Assembly: GCF_000021545.1 (NCBI RefSeq)
Contig: NC_012438.1
Location: 1,052,003-1,116,002 of the forward strand
Source of the DNA: Sulfurihydrogenibium azorense Az-Fu1
GTDB taxonomy: Bacteria; Aquificota; Aquificia; Aquificales; Hydrogenothermaceae
Direction of reading: 5' to 3'
DNA length: 64,000 nt
Part shown: piece after piece, positions 1-8,661 of the stretch
Layout: every line of letters begins with the position of its first letter
Numbering within the stretch: the stretch's first letter is position 1
Translations under genes and position numbers: made by a program
Notes under the pieces: model-generated
Database searches by the model: none
Seen by the model: the letters and a program-made list of their open reading frames with translations, nothing else
What the model was told of the DNA's origin: nothing

Positions 1-855
1 GTTTTTTATTTCGTTGTAATCAAAGCCTACAATAGTAGTAGAAGCTGCAAAAGGATGTCCTCCTCCATCAAGTTGGGACATTATTTTACTTAGGTCTATA
101 TCTTTATCCTTTGACCTTCCGATAATAGTTTTTTTTGATTTTTGATTTATAACTAAAAAGTAGGCGTCAGCTTCTTCAAAAGGTTTTACATACTTCAAAA
201 TCCAAGCAACATCTTTACTGTACTTTCTTATAAGGTTAGATATTAAAACTTTTTTATTTTCTACAGGTAATGTTTCAACGTTTTTTATGATTTCCCTTAA
301 TACTTCTGAGTCTTCTAAATCAAAAGTATCAGACACTATATACTTTAACTTAACTAAATCAATTCCAATATTTAAAAGGTAGTTGTAAGCTTTTAAATCT
401 CTACTGGTAGTTCCTAAAAATTTAAACCCTCCTGTATCTTCGTATATTCCCAAAGCTAAGATTGTTGCATCTTCAGTGTCTAACTTTACTTTCTGTTTTT
501 TTATTTTTTCTACTATAATGGTAGATAAAGAACCTGTTTTGTAAATATAGATTTTGATGTTTTTATTTTTTAAGTCTTTTTTAGGATGGTGGTCAAAAAT
601 CTCAATAGGAATGTCTAAGTCTGGAATAGTCTGACTGTCAACTACAAAAGCTTTTTTAACTTTTGAAAAATCTACTTCTTGCTTTTTTAAAATTTTTTGT
701 TTAACTCTATCTTGAAAAATTTCTAAAGTTTTTCTTAGTTTGTAGTCATAACTGTTTGGAAGGATTATGTAAGTATCTGGAAAAAGTAGCGTCAAACCGT
801 AAGCAGATGAAAAAGCGTCTAAGTCTGACCCTTCATCTAAAATTACAACTTGCAA
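1..855 (-). CDS. DHH/DHHA1 phosphoesterase-domain protein (C-terminus outside window)
   Basis: The 285 visible residues form a complete DHH plus DHHA1 module. An N-terminal DEGSDLDA motif carries metal-binding Asp residues, FDHHP is the DHH motif near residue 90, and GGGHPFAAS near residue 265 is the DHHA1 signature. The frame stays open to the window edge, so the protein is longer than a NrnA-type enzyme. In Aquificales and some other bacteria this module precedes CBS and poly(A)-polymerase-like domains in a tRNA A/CCA-adding enzyme. That assignment is inference because the C-terminus is not visible. The TTG start at 855-853 is preceded by AGGAG at a normal distance. The start codon overlaps the -35 box of the divergent tRNA-Leu promoter. 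Confidence 0.8.
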   Translation of the reverse strand, partial: MQVVILDEGSDLDAFSSAYGLTLLFPDTYIILPNSYDYKLRKTLEIFQDRVKQKILKKQEVDFSKVKKAFVVDSQTIPDLDIPIEIFDHHPKKDLKNKNIKIYIYKTGSLSTIIVEKIKKQKVKLDTEDATILALGIYEDTGGFKFLGTTSRDLKAYNYLLNIGIDLVKLKYIVSDTFDLEDSEVLREIIKNVETLPVENKKVLISNLIRKYSKDVAWILKYVKPFEEADAYFLVINQKSKKTIIGRSKDKDIDLSKIMSQLDGGGHPFAASTTIVGFDYNEIKN

Positions 856-878
856 ATTAATCTCCTACGATATATAAT
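850..878 (+). promoter_or_regulatory. Sigma70-type promoter of tRNA-Leu
   Basis: TTGCAA at 850-855 and a perfect TATAAT at 873-878 are separated by 17 bp. Transcription would start about 9 nt before the mature tRNA. TTGCAA is self-complementary and also encodes the first two codons (TTG CAA) of the leftward DHH gene. Confidence 0.7.
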
Positions 879-893
879 ATTTATCTATTAAAT

Positions 894-977
894 GCCCAGG
901 TGGCGAAACTGGCAGACGCGCTGTCTTGAGGGGACAGTGCCCGCAAGGGCGTGTGGGTTCAAATCCCACCCTGGGCA
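894..977 (+). tRNA. tRNA-Leu (anticodon GAG)
   Basis: This is an 84-nt type II tRNA with a long variable arm. The acceptor stem GCCCAGG pairs with CCTGGGC, and the discriminator is A. The anticodon stem CTGTC/GACAG encloses loop TTGAGGG, giving anticodon GAG, which reads Leu CUC/CUU. The T arm GTGGGTTCAAATCCCAC is canonical. CCA is not encoded: CTC follows the discriminator. Confidence 0.95.
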
Positions 978-987
978 CTCTTTAAAT

Positions 988-2313
988 CTATTCTCCTGCT
1001 ACCGTCAACCCTTCAACAACAACAGAAGGACTTCCAACATTACCGTAAAACTTCAAATCGTTTCCTACAAGTACAGCGTTTTTAAGTATATCTAAAAAGT
1101 TTCCTGCTATGGTTATACCCCTTACAGATTTTAAGACCTCTCCTTTGTGGTAGATAATTCCAGAAGCTCCCAGTGAAAACTCTCCTGATATTGGGTCTGC
1201 TGTGTGTAATCCCATAAGGTCTATTATGTATAAAACTTCATCAGCTTCTTTTAAGAATTGTGTTATGTTATCTTGTCCTGCCTCTACATAGAAGTTTGTA
1301 ATATCAACACTTGGAAGTGACCTAAAATCTCTTCTTACAGCATTACCTGTAGAAGATTGACCTGTTTTTTTAGCTGTGTAAAGGTTGTGTAAAAATCCTT
1401 TAAACACACCATTTTCAACTAAAACATTCTTTTTCTTTACTACACCTTCAGCATCGTAAGAAGAAGAGTATAGACCTTTTGGATATCTTCCATTATCAAC
1501 GATAGTTATCTTATGGCTAGCGATTTTTTCATCTATTTTATCTTTAAACAGTGTTTTTCCTTTTATCAGTGCATCTCCTGTGAAAGCGTAAGAGAATGTA
1601 GATAACAGTTCTGTCATGGCGTGAGGTGCAAGTAAAATAGTCATTTTCTTTGTTTCAATAGTAGTTGCATTTAATAAGGAGGTTGAGTGAAATACAGCTT
1701 CTGAGGCTATCTCTTCTAAGTTTAAATCTCCTAAAAATCTTGTAGAGTTATAACTCCATGCAATCTGGGAATCACCCTTATCTACTGCAACAGCTGAAAC
1801 CATAGCAGTGTAGTAAGTTCCCTTTTCTTCTATTTTTATACCATTTGAGTTAATCAAAGTTGTGTAAACAATGTTTTCTATAAATGTGGAGCTTCTTACG
1901 GCTTTTATTCTTTCATCTTTTAACTTTACTAACTTTTCCAGCTCTATAGCTTTTTCTAACTTTTCTTCAATTGGTAGATTGACGGCGAAAGTGTCAAAGT
2001 ACTCTACTTTTTCTGTTTCTTGTAGTTTATCAAGTAGATAGTTTCCTTCATCGGAAGAAGTTATCTGGGAGAGTTGTTTTGCAGTCTCTATAGTTTCTTC
2101 TATAGCCTTTTCTGTAAATGATGTTGAGTATGCAAAACCTTGTGAATTTCCGTTTAAAACTCTTACGCTAAAACCACTGTCCTCTGCGGAAGATACTTTC
2201 TCTAAATTAAAGTCGTTTGACTCTGCTTTTAACTTTTTATTTTTTAAGTAAAAAATCTCCCACTGATAACCTTTTAACTTTTTCTCTGCTATATCTACAA
2301 CTTTTTCAATCAT
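988..2313 (-). CDS. pmbA: TldD/PmbA-family protein (PmbA/TldE-like)
   Basis: At 441 aa this matches TldD/PmbA proteins, which form the heterodimeric metalloprotease that processes modified peptides and trims unstructured polypeptides. No HExxxH zinc motif, which marks the catalytic TldD subunit, is present, so this is the TldE/PmbA-type partner. The family's glycine-rich C-terminal region is recognisable, with GEFSLGASGIIYHKGE and a final FYGNVGSPSVVVEGLTVAGE segment. It is the last gene of a leftward run, and its start lies 4 nt after the stop of the thioesterase gene. Its 3' end stops just beyond tRNA-Leu. No tldD is present in the window. Confidence 0.85.
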   Translation of the reverse strand: MIEKVVDIAEKKLKGYQWEIFYLKNKKLKAESNDFNLEKVSSAEDSGFSVRVLNGNSQGFAYSTSFTEKAIEETIETAKQLSQITSSDEGNYLLDKLQETEKVEYFDTFAVNLPIEEKLEKAIELEKLVKLKDERIKAVRSSTFIENIVYTTLINSNGIKIEEKGTYYTAMVSAVAVDKGDSQIAWSYNSTRFLGDLNLEEIASEAVFHSTSLLNATTIETKKMTILLAPHAMTELLSTFSYAFTGDALIKGKTLFKDKIDEKIASHKITIVDNGRYPKGLYSSSYDAEGVVKKKNVLVENGVFKGFLHNLYTAKKTGQSSTGNAVRRDFRSLPSVDITNFYVEAGQDNITQFLKEADEVLYIIDLMGLHTADPISGEFSLGASGIIYHKGEVLKSVRGITIAGNFLDILKNAVLVGNDLKFYGNVGSPSVVVEGLTVAGE

Positions 2314-2317
2314 ACTT

Positions 2318-2710
2318 TTACCTCATCTTTTGTTTTAACTCTCTGGGAATTTTTATAACTTTTCTTGAATCTCTGTTTATACAGCAGTGTTTTGTCTGAC
2401 CTTTTGCGCATAGTGTATCGTTTACATAAACTTGATAATTAAACTTAAAAAAGTAATTGTCTGATTCTGATAATGAAAACTTTATATTAATTACATCTCC
2501 AAACTTGACAGGTTTTAGATACTCTACATTTAGAGAGAGTAAAACAACATCTATCTTTAACTCTTCCCTGAGTTTTGGATAAGGAAGACCTATATGTTCT
2601 AAATAAAAACCACGAGCTTCTTCAAAGTATCTGGGGTAGTTTGAGTGATGGACTACCCCTTGAGCATCTGTTTCATAAAAGTTAATCTTACGAATGTAAT
2701 TAAGTATCAT
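2318..2710 (-). CDS. ybgC: Hotdog-fold acyl-CoA thioesterase, YbgC/4HBT type
   Basis: The 130-aa size is typical of the 4-hydroxybenzoyl-CoA thioesterase family. The N-terminal FYETDAQGVVHHSNY (about residues 11-25) contains the conserved Asp-15 and the G-V-V-x-H-x-x-Y pattern of the active site. These enzymes hydrolyse acyl-CoA thioesters in the cytoplasm, and YbgC homologues are often linked to phospholipid metabolism. The exact substrate cannot be read from the sequence. The start overlaps the stop of the upstream acidic protein by 4 nt, so the two are probably translationally coupled. Confidence 0.85.
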   Translation of the reverse strand: MILNYIRKINFYETDAQGVVHHSNYPRYFEEARGFYLEHIGLPYPKLREELKIDVVLLSLNVEYLKPVKFGDVINIKFSLSESDNYFFKFNYQVYVNDTLCAKGQTKHCCINRDSRKVIKIPRELKQKMR

Positions 2711-3123
2711 TCTTCAAATAATTCATCCTCTCCAAAAAGGACTTCTGCAGTTCTTTTACAACCTTCTATAAACCCAAGGGTAAGGTCGTCAAGTTGAATA
2801 GTCATACTTGGAACTTGGTCGTAGTTTTTATTTTCAAAATCTTTTTCAGATATAAACGCTATAGAAAAAGAAGCTTTATCTATTACTGCATCCCAAGACT
2901 CACCATAAGGAAGAGTAAAGAATATTTCACTGTCTCCAATGTAAACTGTCATTAAAATGTATAACTCTTCATCTTCTTCGTCGTAATCTACATCAACATC
3001 TAACTCTACATTCTCACTTTGACTTTCTACAATAGATAGAAGATGTTTGTCCGGTTCTACAAGTATAACGATTTCTCCTTCTTCTGTTTCTAACACTTCA
3101 TAAGGCTGATAAATGTTTTCCAT
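2707..3123 (-). CDS. Acidic conserved hypothetical protein
   Basis: This 138-aa soluble protein is strongly acidic, with a DVDVDYDEEDEE stretch near residue 43 and a Glu-rich C-terminus. It has no signal peptide, membrane segment or recognisable catalytic motif. It lies between the phosphohexomutase gene (12 nt gap) and ybgC (4 nt overlap), so it is cotranscribed with them. I do not recognise the family. The start ATG follows a GGAG-type ribosome-binding site. Confidence 0.7.
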   Translation of the reverse strand: MENIYQPYEVLETEEGEIVILVEPDKHLLSIVESQSENVELDVDVDYDEEDEELYILMTVYIGDSEIFFTLPYGESWDAVIDKASFSIAFISEKDFENKNYDQVPSMTIQLDDLTLGFIEGCKRTAEVLFGEDELFEE

Positions 3124-3135
3124 TTTTAAACTCCT

Positions 3136-4509
3136 TTATTGAATTTGTTTTTTTGCTTCATTTATTAACTTATCTGTTATTTTTAATGAAGGCGTTTCTG
3201 CGTATATCCTTAAAACTGGTTCTGTTCCGGAAGCTCTAAGTAGTAGCCAGCTATCATCTTCAAAAATCAGTTTTACTCCATCAGTTGTATCTTTTTCTTT
3301 TACTTTGAGTCCTGCAAACTCTTTTATATCTTTCTCTTTAAAAGATTTTACTAAGTCTAAACCTTGAGTTCCTTCTACTTTAATGTCTTCTCTTTTGTAG
3401 TGTGCCTCTCCAAACTCTTTAAAAAGGTCTTTTATAATTTCATTTAAAGGTTTTCCATAAAGCATCAACATCTCTAACATAAGCATTCCGGAAAGTATAC
3501 CATCTCTTTCAGGTATGTGAAAACCAAACCCGTATCCTCCTGACTCTTCTCCTCCAAAGGCAATTGTTTCATTTAGCATAATGTCAGCTACGTATTTGAA
3601 TCCTACAGGAGTTTTGTGTAGCTTTAGACCTTCTTTTTGGGCAATCCTATCTGCTAAATATGTTGTTGATACTGTTTTTACTACACTTCCTTTAAATTTT
3701 CTGTTTCTAACTGTATGTAGTAGTAAAAGTGCGTACAAAATTTGAGTGCTTACAAATTCTCCTGTCTCTGATACAACTCCTACCCTGTCAGAGTCTCCAT
3801 CGTTTGCTATACCTAAATCAGCTTCTAAAGCCACTACTTTTGCTTTTAGTAAAGATAGATTTTTGTCTATAGGTTCAGGATGATGCCCTCCAAAGTAAGG
3901 GTCTTTAAAATGGTTTATCTCAACTACATCAATAAAAGTGTCTTCCAAAAGTCTATTGTATAAACCTATTGAAGTTGCAAACATTGGGTCGTGGACTACT
4001 TTTAACTCTTGTTGTTTAAATATAGAGTAGTCAAAGTAAGACTTTACTTTTTCTAAATAGTGGTTTGTAAGGTCTAAAAACTCAAACTCTTTTTTTCCTT
4101 TTAAAACAGCTGATTTTCCAAACCTACTTTCAACATCTTTTATTATATCTACAGTAGCAGGTCCTCCGTAATTTCCTTTTATTTTATATCCGTTGTATTT
4201 ATAACCGTTGTGGGAAGCTGTAATCATAACTCCTTCATCAGCTCCCAGAGACTTTACTGCATAGGACAAGGCTGGCGTTGTACAGTTTCCTTTAGATACA
4301 AACACTTGAAAACCGTTGGAAGAAAATACTTCTGCAACAGATAAAGCAAAGTCTTCTGACAAAAACCTTGTGTCATAACCTATAACTACTTTTTTTCCTC
4401 CCCTTTCTTTTAAAGAGTCTGCTTGAGCTTGGGCTATCTTCTCTATTGTATCAAAAGTGTAATCTTGTCCTATAATAGCTCTAAATCCATCAGTTCCAAA
4501 CTTTATCAT
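3136..4509 (-). CDS. Phosphoglucomutase/phosphomannomutase
   Basis: This cytoplasmic alpha-D-phosphohexomutase (457 aa) interconverts hexose-1- and hexose-6-phosphates. All four family motifs are present: the phosphoserine loop TASHNGYKYNGYK with Ser-99, the Mg site NDGDSDR (about 236-242), the sugar-binding loop GGEESGG (about 319-325), and the C-terminal phosphate loop RASGTEP. Motifs do not separate glucose from mannose preference. It could supply sugar-1-phosphates to the GalU, RfbF and GDP-mannose routes encoded elsewhere in the window. Confidence 0.9.
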   Translation of the reverse strand: MIKFGTDGFRAIIGQDYTFDTIEKIAQAQADSLKERGGKKVVIGYDTRFLSEDFALSVAEVFSSNGFQVFVSKGNCTTPALSYAVKSLGADEGVMITASHNGYKYNGYKIKGNYGGPATVDIIKDVESRFGKSAVLKGKKEFEFLDLTNHYLEKVKSYFDYSIFKQQELKVVHDPMFATSIGLYNRLLEDTFIDVVEINHFKDPYFGGHHPEPIDKNLSLLKAKVVALEADLGIANDGDSDRVGVVSETGEFVSTQILYALLLLHTVRNRKFKGSVVKTVSTTYLADRIAQKEGLKLHKTPVGFKYVADIMLNETIAFGGEESGGYGFGFHIPERDGILSGMLMLEMLMLYGKPLNEIIKDLFKEFGEAHYKREDIKVEGTQGLDLVKSFKEKDIKEFAGLKVKEKDTTDGVKLIFEDDSWLLLRASGTEPVLRIYAETPSLKITDKLINEAKKQIQ

Positions 4510-4519
4510 AATACTCTCC

Positions 4520-5026
4520 CTAAATTGTCTTTTTCTTTTGTTTTACAGAGTAATATACATCATTTAGTAGTAGTTTTACAAGTTCAGCGTAATCTTTTGC
4601 AAACGAGTCTACTTGTTTATTTTCAATCATTACTCTCCATAGATACGGGTTATTTCCTACTACTGCCGTTCCATCAGGCAAGGGAGATATACTTAGATTT
4701 ACTATTACTAAAGGTACAACGGAAGGAGAGAGAGACTTGGCTTTTTCTATAAACTCTCTTGAGTATAGTTGGACTAAAAAGTAATTTTCTTCTACTATGA
4801 TTTCTCTAAATTCAAATTTATTTTTTTGACAGACAACTTTAAGCTCGTTAAAGTACTCTTGAGGAGTTATCTTCGGGTATGCATACTCAATGAGGGCTTC
4901 TTGTCTTACTTTTCCAACAGAGAGTTGATAAACAAAAAGAAAGACAAATATTAAAGTTGCAACTACTCCAAATCCTGTTAGAATTATAAATGGATAGTTA
5001 GGTGTCTTTTTTGTCTGGGTTTCCAT
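4520..5026 (-). CDS. Membrane-anchored protein, possibly DUF302-like
   Basis: In this 168-aa protein one hydrophobic segment (about residues 14-32) follows a short basic N-terminus, so the remaining ~135 residues are probably periplasmic or extracytoplasmic. The C-terminal half (SISPLPDGTAVVGNNPYLW onward) resembles DUF302 domains, but this is a weak pattern match. Its ATG lies inside the 3' end of the upstream 57-aa membrane protein gene, overlapping it by 29 nt, so translation is probably coupled. It ends 10 nt before the phosphohexomutase gene. Confidence 0.65.
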   Translation of the reverse strand: METQTKKTPNYPFIILTGFGVVATLIFVFLFVYQLSVGKVRQEALIEYAYPKITPQEYFNELKVVCQKNKFEFREIIVEENYFLVQLYSREFIEKAKSLSPSVVPLVIVNLSISPLPDGTAVVGNNPYLWRVMIENKQVDSFAKDYAELVKLLLNDVYYSVKQKKKTI

Positions 5027-5171
5027 TTGATTCTTCCATCTGTTTTTGTTTCTGCTTTTCTTCGTTGTAGCTAGCCTTTATAGACAGTCCCCAAAGTAAA
5101 CCTACGATAATAACCATCCATGTGAAAAATATAATACCCGCCAACTCAAACCAGCTGCTTTCAGTTTCCAT
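4998..5171 (-). CDS. Small single-pass membrane protein (57 aa)
   Basis: The N-terminus METESSWFELAG leads into one strong transmembrane helix (about residues 10-30, IIFFTWMVIIVGLLWGL). A charged, Lys/Glu/Gln-rich cytoplasmic tail follows. Its 3' end overlaps the start of the DUF302-like gene in another frame. Size and topology resemble small accessory subunits of respiratory oxidases, but there is no oxidase gene nearby, so no function is assigned. The ORF is supported by the overlapping operon arrangement and clear membrane-protein composition. Confidence 0.6.
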   Translation of the reverse strand: METESSWFELAGIIFFTWMVIIVGLLWGLSIKASYNEEKQKQKQMEESNGNPDKKDT

Positions 5172-5220
5172 CTTATCACACCAAAAATAAAGTATTAATT
5201 ATTCTAAATTTTACCATAGA

Positions 5221-5718
5221 TTAATCACTACTTTGTTTTTTATTATCTCTTTTATTAATAACTCTCCTCTTTCTTATTCCAAATTTTCTTTCTTTTTTAA
5301 ATACATATTTGGGAATGTAATAAGTCAAAGCCAAAACAGCCAACAAAACAGATACACCAATATAGTCTAAAAACTTCAACTGTGGAGCTTTAATGATTAT
5401 CTCTCTTAAAACAGCAATAAGAGTAGTTTTAACAATTAAGGAAGTATCTATTATTCTTTCGGTTAAATAGACTATGTTTAATCTAAATAACTCTGCTAAA
5501 ATGAATAGATATAGAAATTTTGGCACAAAATCCATAAAAGTATGGTCTTCACTAAGTAGGGATTTACTTAAGTCAAAGATAGCAATGATACTGAGAACGA
5601 ACAATAGTAGAGTTAAAAGGGATATAATTACATCTTCAAAGAATTCAAATAAATCTCCTAACTTTTCATGTATCTTTTGAGGTTCTAATAGTTTTTTATA
5701 CTTTTCTTTTAAACTCAA
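5221..5718 (-). CDS. PsiE-like membrane protein
   Basis: The protein has about 165 aa from the preferred start and four hydrophobic segments, matching the phosphate-starvation-inducible PsiE family of inner-membrane proteins. The conserved core is FVPKFLYLFILAELFRLNIVY followed by LREIIIKAP. A longer GTG start at 5766 is possible, but it sits inside the transcription terminator hairpin of hsp20. The TTG at 5718-5716, preceded by AAGGG, is the better start. The C-terminus is very basic (KKERKFGIRKRRVINKR). Function in PsiE homologues is poorly defined. Confidence 0.75.
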   Translation of the reverse strand: MSLKEKYKKLLEPQKIHEKLGDLFEFFEDVIISLLTLLLFVLSIIAIFDLSKSLLSEDHTFMDFVPKFLYLFILAELFRLNIVYLTERIIDTSLIVKTTLIAVLREIIIKAPQLKFLDYIGVSVLLAVLALTYYIPKYVFKKERKFGIRKRRVINKRDNKKQSSD

Positions 5719-5737
5719 GCCTTTACCCTTTTTAACA

Positions 5738-5770
5738 TGAATTAAAAGGTGGGATTTTAACCCCACCTTT
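5738..5770 (-). terminator. Intrinsic terminator of hsp20
   Basis: AAAGGTGGG (5745-5753) and CCCACCTTT (5762-5770) form a 9-bp perfect stem. On the minus strand the stem is followed by TTTTAATT. It lies directly after the hsp20 stop codon. Confidence 0.75.
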
Positions 5771-5775
5771 CTCTA

Positions 5776-6222
5776 CTATTTTACCTCAATTTTAATTTCT
5801 TTTTCAGATGTAGCTTTTGGTATAGTTAACTTTAAAACTCCATCTTGGTACTCTGCTTTTGCTTCTTCTACTTTTACATCTGCTGGAAGAGGTATAACTC
5901 TTTCAAATTTACCGTAGAACCTCTCGCTTCTGTAATAGTTTTCTTCTTTTTTCTCTTCTTCTTTCTTAACTTCTCCTCTGATTACAACGGCATTATCTTT
6001 TATTTTTACTTCAATATCCTCTTTCTTAGCTCCTGGAATCTCTGCTTCAACTACTATGTTGTTATCCTTTTCATAAACGTCTACTCTTGGTTTCCATGCT
6101 ACTACTTCTGTTGTAATTTCCTGTGGCATAAACTCCTTTAGAAATTTGTTAATCTCGTTTTCAATTCTTGCAAGTTCTCTTAATGGTGAGATTGCAAATG
6201 CTGGTACTAATCTTCTGTCCAT
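5776..6222 (-). CDS. hsp20: Small heat-shock protein Hsp20
   Basis: This ATP-independent holdase chaperone of 148 aa has the alpha-crystallin domain at about residues 45-140. Visible marks are the WKPRVDVYEKDNNIVVEAEIPG beta strands, the YRSERFYGKFERVIPLP loop, and the GVLKLTIPK motif with the family's A/G-x-L signature. A C-terminal IKIEV element resembles the I-x-I/V tail that mediates oligomer assembly. It is a single-gene transcript: a good sigma70 promoter lies 67 nt upstream of the start and a terminator follows the stop. No CIRCE element is visible. Confidence 0.93.
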   Translation of the reverse strand: MDRRLVPAFAISPLRELARIENEINKFLKEFMPQEITTEVVAWKPRVDVYEKDNNIVVEAEIPGAKKEDIEVKIKDNAVVIRGEVKKEEEKKEENYYRSERFYGKFERVIPLPADVKVEEAKAEYQDGVLKLTIPKATSEKEIKIEVK

Positions 6223-6265
6223 GTCCCTTACCTCCTGTTAAAGTTTTTTAATTGATACTGATATA

Positions 6266-6294
6266 AATATATACCTTTACTTTATAATTGTCAA
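6266..6294 (-). promoter_or_regulatory. Promoter of hsp20
   Basis: On the minus strand a perfect TTGACA (6294-6289) is followed after 17 bp by TATATT (6271-6266), 44 nt before the hsp20 ATG. The match is to a housekeeping sigma rather than a heat-shock sigma. Confidence 0.7.
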
Positions 6295-6402
6295 GTTTTT
6301 TAACAATGTTAAACTCATATTCTAATTTTGTCCTAACCTTATTTATAAATATCCATAGATGTTATAATATTTGCAATACTTTTTTATTCATCGGAGAAAA
6401 AG

Positions 6403-8661
6403 ATGGAAGAGAGATTTTTAAAAGCTCACGGTTTAACATTACAAGAGTATAGAAGAATCGTAGAGTTAATAAGAAGAGAGCCTAACGAAGTTGAGCTGGG
6501 TGTTTTTGGAGCTCTTTGGAGTGAACACTGTTCTTATAAATCTTCAAAACCATTTTTAAAAGTTTTCCCTACAACGGCTGAATGGGTTATTCAAGGTCCG
6601 GGAGAAAACGCTGGTGTAGTTGAGATAGACGATAAGTATGCAGTTGCATTTAAAATAGAGTCACATAACCACCCTTCTTATATAGAGCCTTTTCATGGAG
6701 CTGCAACAGGTGTAGGTGGCATTATAAGAGATATACTTTCAATGGGTGCAAGACCAATAGCCCTTTTTGACAGTTTAAGATTTGGAGATATTAGGAAAGA
6801 TGGAAGTAGAAAAGGGATAAAAGATACAAAACCAATAGTAAAGAGAGTAGTTGAAGGAATAGGATTTTACGGAAACTGTATAGGCGTTCCTACTGTAGGG
6901 GGAGAGGCTGTTTTTGATGAGGTTTACGCAGGAAACCCTCTTGTAAACGCTTTTTGTATAGGTGTCTTAGAAAAAGATAAGATGTTTAGAGCAAGGGCTA
7001 CTAAAGTAGGTCAAAAGATGGTTATGGTAGGTTCTTCTACAGGAAGGGACGGAATCCACGGAGCTACTATGGCTTCTGCTGAGTTTAGTGAAGAGACAGA
7101 GTCAAAAAGACCTAACGTTCAGATAGGAGACCCATTCTTTGGTAAAAGGTTAATAGAGTGTACATTGGAGGTAATGGATAAAGGTTTAATAGAAGGCTGT
7201 CAAGACTTTGGAGCTGCAGGACTGGCAGGGTCTACCTCAGAGTTTGGTGCTAAATCTAAAATGGGCGTTAGAGTTTACCTTGAAAACGTTCCTTTAAGAG
7301 AAGAAGGTATGACTCCTTACGAGATTTTACTGTCAGAATCTCAAGAAAGGATGCTTTACGCAGTAAACGAAGAAAATGTTGAAGAAGTTTTAAAAATAGC
7401 TAAAAAACATGGATTGGAAGCTGCAGTAATTGGAGAGACAACTGATACAGGTAAAATGGAGGTGTTTTACAAAGGAGAAAAGGTTGCTGATTTACCAATA
7501 TCTGCCATTGTAGATGATGCTCCGGTTTACAACAGACCTAGAAAAGAGCCTTCCTATCTACAAGAAGTAAAATCCTTTAATCAAGATACACTGCCACAAC
7601 CTGATTTGTTAGAAGCTGTTAAAAAAGTTTTATCTTCTCCAACTGTAGCTAAAAAATCTTGGATTTACTCCCAGTACGACCACGAAGTAGGGACTAACAC
7701 TGTGTTTAAACCGGGACATGATGCAGCTGTCTTAAGGTTAAAGTGGGCTGTTAGACCAGAAGTAAAAACCCAAAAAGGTATTGCAATATCTTCTGATGGA
7801 AATGGAAAGTACGTATACTTAGACCCTTACGAAGGTGGTAAAAGGGTTGTAGTAGAAGCTGTTAGAAATGTTTACATAACAGGAGCTAAACCACTGGCTA
7901 TAACAGACTGTTTAAACTGGGGAAACCCTGAAAACCCAGAAATTATGTGGCAGTTTGAACAAGCTACAAAAGGCATGGCGGATGCCTGCAAAACCTTAAA
8001 CGTCCCTGTTATTAGTGGAAATGTATCTTTATACAATGAAACAGTTTTATCAGATAAAAGAGTAAACATATACCCAACACCTATAGTAGTGGCAGTAGGT
8101 GTTTTAGACAAAGTGGAAGAGGCTATCCCATCTTTCTACGAAAAAGAAGGAGATTTAATAGCAATAGTAGGACAGGTTAACGAAAAACCTAACATAGCAG
8201 GAAGTGAGTACTTACAAGAAGTGTTTGGCATAGTAGCAGGAGATATTGGAAAAGTTGACCTACAAACAGAGTTAAAACTTATGGAATTTATACAAAAAGG
8301 AAAAAGTTTAATAAAGTCAGCTCACGATGTATCAGATGGAGGCCTTATAACAGCACTTTTAGAACCTGCATTTAAAGAAGAAAAAACTTTAGGTTTAGAT
8401 GTTGACTTACAAACATCCTACAGACCGGATTTTGAACTTTTCGACCAGCTTAGGTCTGTAGTTGTAATATCTTTCCAAGAGAAAGATTTAGAGAAGTTGC
8501 AAGCACTGGCAAAAGAGTTAGAGGTAGACTTTAAACTGGTAGGAAAAACTAAACAGGAAGATAACCTTACAGTTAAAATAAATGGTAAAGAAGTTATAAA
8601 CACACCTATATCTGAACTTAGAAAACTTTATGAAAACACTTTGGGAGATTTTTTAAAGTAA
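6403..8661 (+). CDS. purL: Phosphoribosylformylglycinamidine synthase subunit PurL
   Basis: PurL performs the ATP-dependent conversion of FGAR to FGAM in purine synthesis, using ammonia from the PurQ/PurS partners. The 752-aa length is that of the small (PurSQL-type) PurL, not the ~1300-aa fused form. Family features include LWSEHCSYKSSKP near residue 38, GPGENAGVV, the VAFKIESHNHPS Mg/ATP motif, and a second AIRS-type half with GTNTVFKPGHDAAVLR. The ATG follows a GGAG ribosome-binding site. It leads a rightward run whose next gene starts on the base after the stop codon. Confidence 0.95.
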   Translation: MEERFLKAHGLTLQEYRRIVELIRREPNEVELGVFGALWSEHCSYKSSKPFLKVFPTTAEWVIQGPGENAGVVEIDDKYAVAFKIESHNHPSYIEPFHGAATGVGGIIRDILSMGARPIALFDSLRFGDIRKDGSRKGIKDTKPIVKRVVEGIGFYGNCIGVPTVGGEAVFDEVYAGNPLVNAFCIGVLEKDKMFRARATKVGQKMVMVGSSTGRDGIHGATMASAEFSEETESKRPNVQIGDPFFGKRLIECTLEVMDKGLIEGCQDFGAAGLAGSTSEFGAKSKMGVRVYLENVPLREEGMTPYEILLSESQERMLYAVNEENVEEVLKIAKKHGLEAAVIGETTDTGKMEVFYKGEKVADLPISAIVDDAPVYNRPRKEPSYLQEVKSFNQDTLPQPDLLEAVKKVLSSPTVAKKSWIYSQYDHEVGTNTVFKPGHDAAVLRLKWAVRPEVKTQKGIAISSDGNGKYVYLDPYEGGKRVVVEAVRNVYITGAKPLAITDCLNWGNPENPEIMWQFEQATKGMADACKTLNVPVISGNVSLYNETVLSDKRVNIYPTPIVVAVGVLDKVEEAIPSFYEKEGDLIAIVGQVNEKPNIAGSEYLQEVFGIVAGDIGKVDLQTELKLMEFIQKGKSLIKSAHDVSDGGLITALLEPAFKEEKTLGLDVDLQTSYRPDFELFDQLRSVVVISFQEKDLEKLQALAKELEVDFKLVGKTKQEDNLTVKINGKEVINTPISELRKLYENTLGDFLK

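Noticed and set aside
892-1095. Open frame across tRNA-Leu
   Set aside because: It begins inside the tRNA gene and runs antisense through pmbA; the composition is not protein-like.
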